Assembly: GCA_049318845.1 (NCBI GenBank)
Contig: JBMOFH010000040.1
Location: forward strand, 1-18,363
Source: CAIOZW01 sp049318845
GTDB lineage: Bacteria > Acidobacteriota > Blastocatellia > RBC074
Reading direction: 5' to 3'
Length of the DNA: 18,363 bases
This document shows, one piece after another, positions 15,485 to 18,363 of the stretch (positions within the stretch are counted from its first letter, which is position 1; each line of letters begins with the position of its first letter). The notes beneath the pieces were generated by a model that worked only from the letters and a program-made list of their open reading frames with translations, was not told where the DNA came from and did no database searches. A program made the position numbers and the translations under genes.

Positions 15485-15500
15485 GGAGTAAGGAGTAAGG
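15485..15500 (+). promoter_or_regulatory. Tandemly duplicated ribosome binding site before ytxH
   Basis: GGAGTAA occurs at 15485-15491 and 15492-15498, followed by GG. The second GGAG (15492-15495) is 7 nt from the ATG at 15503 and is the functional-looking one; the first is 14 nt away. Confidence 0.75.
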
Positions 15501-15502
15501 AC

Positions 15503-15898
15503 ATGGCAAGCAATAACGGAGACTCATCAGGGGACAAGCTGGTCTATTTTCTGATCGGTGCTGGTATTGGTGCGATTACGGCGCTTCTTTTCGCTCCCAA
15601 GTCGGGTGAGGAGCTGCGGTCGGACATCGCCGATGCGACAAAGAAGAGCCTCGACTATGCTCGCGATACAAGTCGTGACCTCGGAGATCGCGCCAACGAT
15701 TATTACCAGCAGCGGGTCGACCAGGTTACCGATTTTTCATCGCGTGGCAAGGAGGCGGTCAGTGAGATTGCGGATCGCGGGCGTGACCTGGTCAATCGAC
15801 AGAAGTCGCAGATCACGGCGGCAATCGAGGCCGGAAAGCAGGGCTATCGTGAAGCCAAGCAGTCCGATCAGTCCGGGGCCGCTGTCGAAGAGATCTGA
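15503..15898 (+). CDS. YtxH-family membrane-anchored protein, 131 aa
   Basis: YtxH proteins are small membrane proteins linked in other bacteria to general stress; their biochemical role is unknown. The N-terminal glycine-rich membrane segment and motif (LIGAGIGAITALLFAPKSGE, residues 17-36) are diagnostic. The rest is a charged, helical, probably coiled-coil region (DIADATKKSLDYARD, then RGKEAVSEIADRGRDLV) with a Gln/Glu/Lys-rich end. The ATG at 15503 is set by the duplicated GGAG site. The DUF948-like gene follows after 130 bp. The stop codon lies inside a tandem palindrome at 15895-15910. Confidence 0.92.
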   Translation: MASNNGDSSGDKLVYFLIGAGIGAITALLFAPKSGEELRSDIADATKKSLDYARDTSRDLGDRANDYYQQRVDQVTDFSSRGKEAVSEIADRGRDLVNRQKSQITAAIEAGKQGYREAKQSDQSGAAVEEI

Positions 15899-15910
15899 TC
15901 AGCTGATCAG
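15895..15910. repeat. Tandem palindrome over the ytxH stop codon
   Basis: The 8-bp palindrome CTGATCAG is present twice in tandem (15895-15902 and 15903-15910), so the full 16 bp is also palindromic. The ytxH TGA is at 15896-15898. Confidence 0.9.
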
Positions 15911-15922
15911 GTTGGAACGCCA

Positions 15923-15954
15923 GGTCGGCAAGTCGGCTTCTTAAAGTGCCGACC
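15923..15954 (+). repeat. Inverted repeat between ytxH and the DUF948-like gene
   Basis: GGTCGGCA (15923-15930) pairs with TGCCGACC (15947-15954) across a 16-nt loop; a second GTCGGC (15932-15937) offers an alternative pairing. No T run follows, so termination is unlikely, though it could stabilise or attenuate the message. Confidence 0.5.
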
Positions 15955-16028
15955 GGGCCTGAAATTGGGTTGGCCAATCAGGCTGACTGAAATAAGCTGG
16001 CCAAAGCCAAATAAGCTAAGAGGTAACT

Positions 16029-16583
16029 GTGGAGAACGGGTTAATCATCTTTGTAGCCACAGCGCTGGGAATTCTCCTTGTCGTGCAGGTTGGTGTATTT
16101 GTCGGTCTCTACTTTCTGGCGCGGCGTATGGTGACGGTCCTCGAGCAGGCAGGGCATTTGCAATCCCGCGCCGAGTATCTGCTCAACAATACGGAGCCGG
16201 TAGTCAAGCTGGCGCACAGCCTGATGACCGACCTGAAAGAGGCCTCGGGCTATTTTGTCCAGGGTGCGGAGCACGTCAACGCGATCGCGGAGATGGCTCG
16301 TGACGAGGCCGCCGAGATCAAATCTTTGCTTGGTGATACGGCCGCTCAGGCCCGACGTGAAGTCGAAAAGGCGAAGCGTCAGGTCGATAAGGTTCAGGAG
16401 ACGCTTAGTCTGGCAACGGACGAGTTCGAGAAGACCACCGCGATCGTCCAGCAGAGCGTCCTCGGGCCGGCGCGCGAGTTCTCTTATGTTATGTATGGAC
16501 TGCGGCGGGCAGTGGCGGTCTTTCTGGCTGGCAAGCGGTTGCCGGTCGACCGCGTCTATCAGGATGAAGAGATGTTCATCTGA
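16029..16583 (+). CDS. DUF948-like membrane-anchored coiled-coil protein, 184 aa
   Basis: I recognise this only as a DUF948-like protein of unknown function. One N-terminal membrane helix (residues 5-31, ATALGILLVVQVGVFVGLYF) is followed by a long charged helical region, probably coiled coil, to about residue 145 (including AEIKSLLGDTAAQARREVEK and KRQVDKVQETLSLATDEFEK). The C-terminus (YGLRRAVAVFLAGKRLP) resembles other proteins of this group. The GTG start at 16029 has AAGAGG at 16018-16023. It and YtxH share the same build, a membrane anchor plus helical rod, and are probably functionally linked. A strong terminator follows. Confidence 0.85.
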   Translation: MENGLIIFVATALGILLVVQVGVFVGLYFLARRMVTVLEQAGHLQSRAEYLLNNTEPVVKLAHSLMTDLKEASGYFVQGAEHVNAIAEMARDEAAEIKSLLGDTAAQARREVEKAKRQVDKVQETLSLATDEFEKTTAIVQQSVLGPAREFSYVMYGLRRAVAVFLAGKRLPVDRVYQDEEMFI

Positions 16584-16603
16584 TCTCTGCTCACTTCGTG
16601 CTA

Positions 16604-16654
16604 AATAGTCCCATCGGTCCGGATAGTTCAAGGATCGGTGGGACTATTGATTTT
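16604..16654 (+). terminator. Rho-independent terminator after the DUF948-like gene
   Basis: A 17-bp stem (16604-16620 with 16632-16648, two G-U pairs) encloses an 11-nt loop. The stem begins AATAGTCCC and ends GGGACTATT, and is followed by GATTTT. It sits 20 bp after the stop codon and insulates ileS from the ytxH unit. Confidence 0.82.
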
Positions 16655-16685
16655 GAGTCTGGTTCTGAGTCTGGTTCTGAGTTGG
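16654..16685. repeat. 12-bp tandem repeat after the terminator
   Basis: TGAGTCTGGTTC occurs at 16654-16665 and 16666-16677, with a partial third copy from 16678. It starts on the last T of the terminator tract. Confidence 0.93.
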
Positions 16686-16789
16686 TACGATCTGCCGCAG
16701 TGGTTGCGGGGCAGGGGGAATATCGACCCGATTTTCGTGCACGGCATTTCCGGTGGAGATTATTATTTTTCTGATAACGTCATTTAGGA

Positions 16790-16795
16790 TATGAT
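16790..16795 (+). promoter_or_regulatory. Possible -10 element for ileS
   Basis: TATGAT at 16790-16795 is a fair -10 match 56 bp before the ileS start, but the region 16-18 bp upstream (TTTTCTG) is a poor -35. I see no T-box leader elements in the gap. GTTGCGAC is repeated at 16805-16812 and 16818-16825 within the presumed leader. Confidence 0.3.
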
Positions 16796-16850
16796 CGGAA
16801 GCTTGTTGCGACGCCTGGTTGCGACTTAAAACGATAAAAGAAGAAGAGAC

Positions 16851-18363
<1,513 letters not shown>

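Larger units (their letters stand above)
15069..15502. other. Divergent intergenic region between tatA and ytxH, rich in tandem repeats
   Basis: The tatA promoter lies at 15106-15135. From about 15229 to 15500 the DNA becomes AT-rich and is built largely from short tandem duplications, annotated separately. A lone -10-like TATTAT at 15274-15279 could belong to a ytxH promoter, but I see no convincing -35. AAGGGTGA also appears twice, at 15460-15467 and 15471-15478. No gene is apparent. Confidence 0.75.

Noticed and set aside
16655..16850. T-box riboswitch before ileS
   Set aside because: I found no antiterminator bulge sequence or specifier stem; the only strong hairpin is the terminator of the upstream gene.

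Overview
The window looks like chromosomal DNA from a GC-rich, Gram-negative-type bacterium, probably uncultured. It encodes a lipoprotein with a clear lipobox, a Tat translocase subunit and two DNA-uptake proteins. The secreted type I sulfatase with a formylglycine-generating enzyme, the YtxH and DUF948-like proteins beside ileS, and the DevR/DevS-like Cas proteins would fit Acidobacteriota, Planctomycetota or related phyla. No rRNA or phylogenetic marker settles this, so the placement is a guess. Non-ATG starts are common: cas7, cas5, the FGE-like gene, the DUF948-like gene and probably the membrane glycosyltransferase.

Layout. (1) 1-492 is an AT-richer leader with at most the tail of one upstream gene. 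(2) 493-3955 (+) is a compact three-gene type I CRISPR effector cassette, cas8-cas7-cas5, of the DevT-DevR-DevS (MYXAN/type I-B-like) kind. No cas3, cas6, cas1, cas2, cas4 or CRISPR array is visible. (3) 3956-4284 is a non-coding spacer with a six-copy 9-bp tandem repeat followed at once by a 22-bp-stem hairpin. (4) 4285-8921 (+) holds a secreted sulfatase and comEC. (5) 15068-8931 (-) is a co-directional series: tatA, an AlbA_2/HATPase protein, a ComEA-like helix-hairpin-helix protein, a GT2 glycosyltransferase, a GT-C membrane protein and a formylglycine-generating-enzyme-like lipoprotein. The last gene converges on comEC with only 9 bp between the stop codons. (6) 15503-18363 (+) holds ytxH, a DUF948-like membrane coiled-coil protein, a strong rho-independent terminator, and the first 504 codons of ileS, which runs off the window.

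How the parts relate. The Cas proteins would form the backbone and large subunit of a Cascade complex, but processing, cleavage and adaptation functions must lie elsewhere or be absent. The sulfatase carries the C-x-P-S-R motif that must be converted to formylglycine, and the FGE-like lipoprotein keeps both catalytic cysteines, so the two could work as a pair even though they lie on opposite strands. ComEC and the ComEA-like protein are the channel and the DNA-binding component of natural DNA uptake.

The most unusual features are the stripped-down Cas cassette, the exported FGE with a His-rich linker, the repeat-plus-hairpin spacer after cas5, and repeated short tandem duplications (7-18 bp units) throughout the window. 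Those inside genes have periods that are multiples of three.
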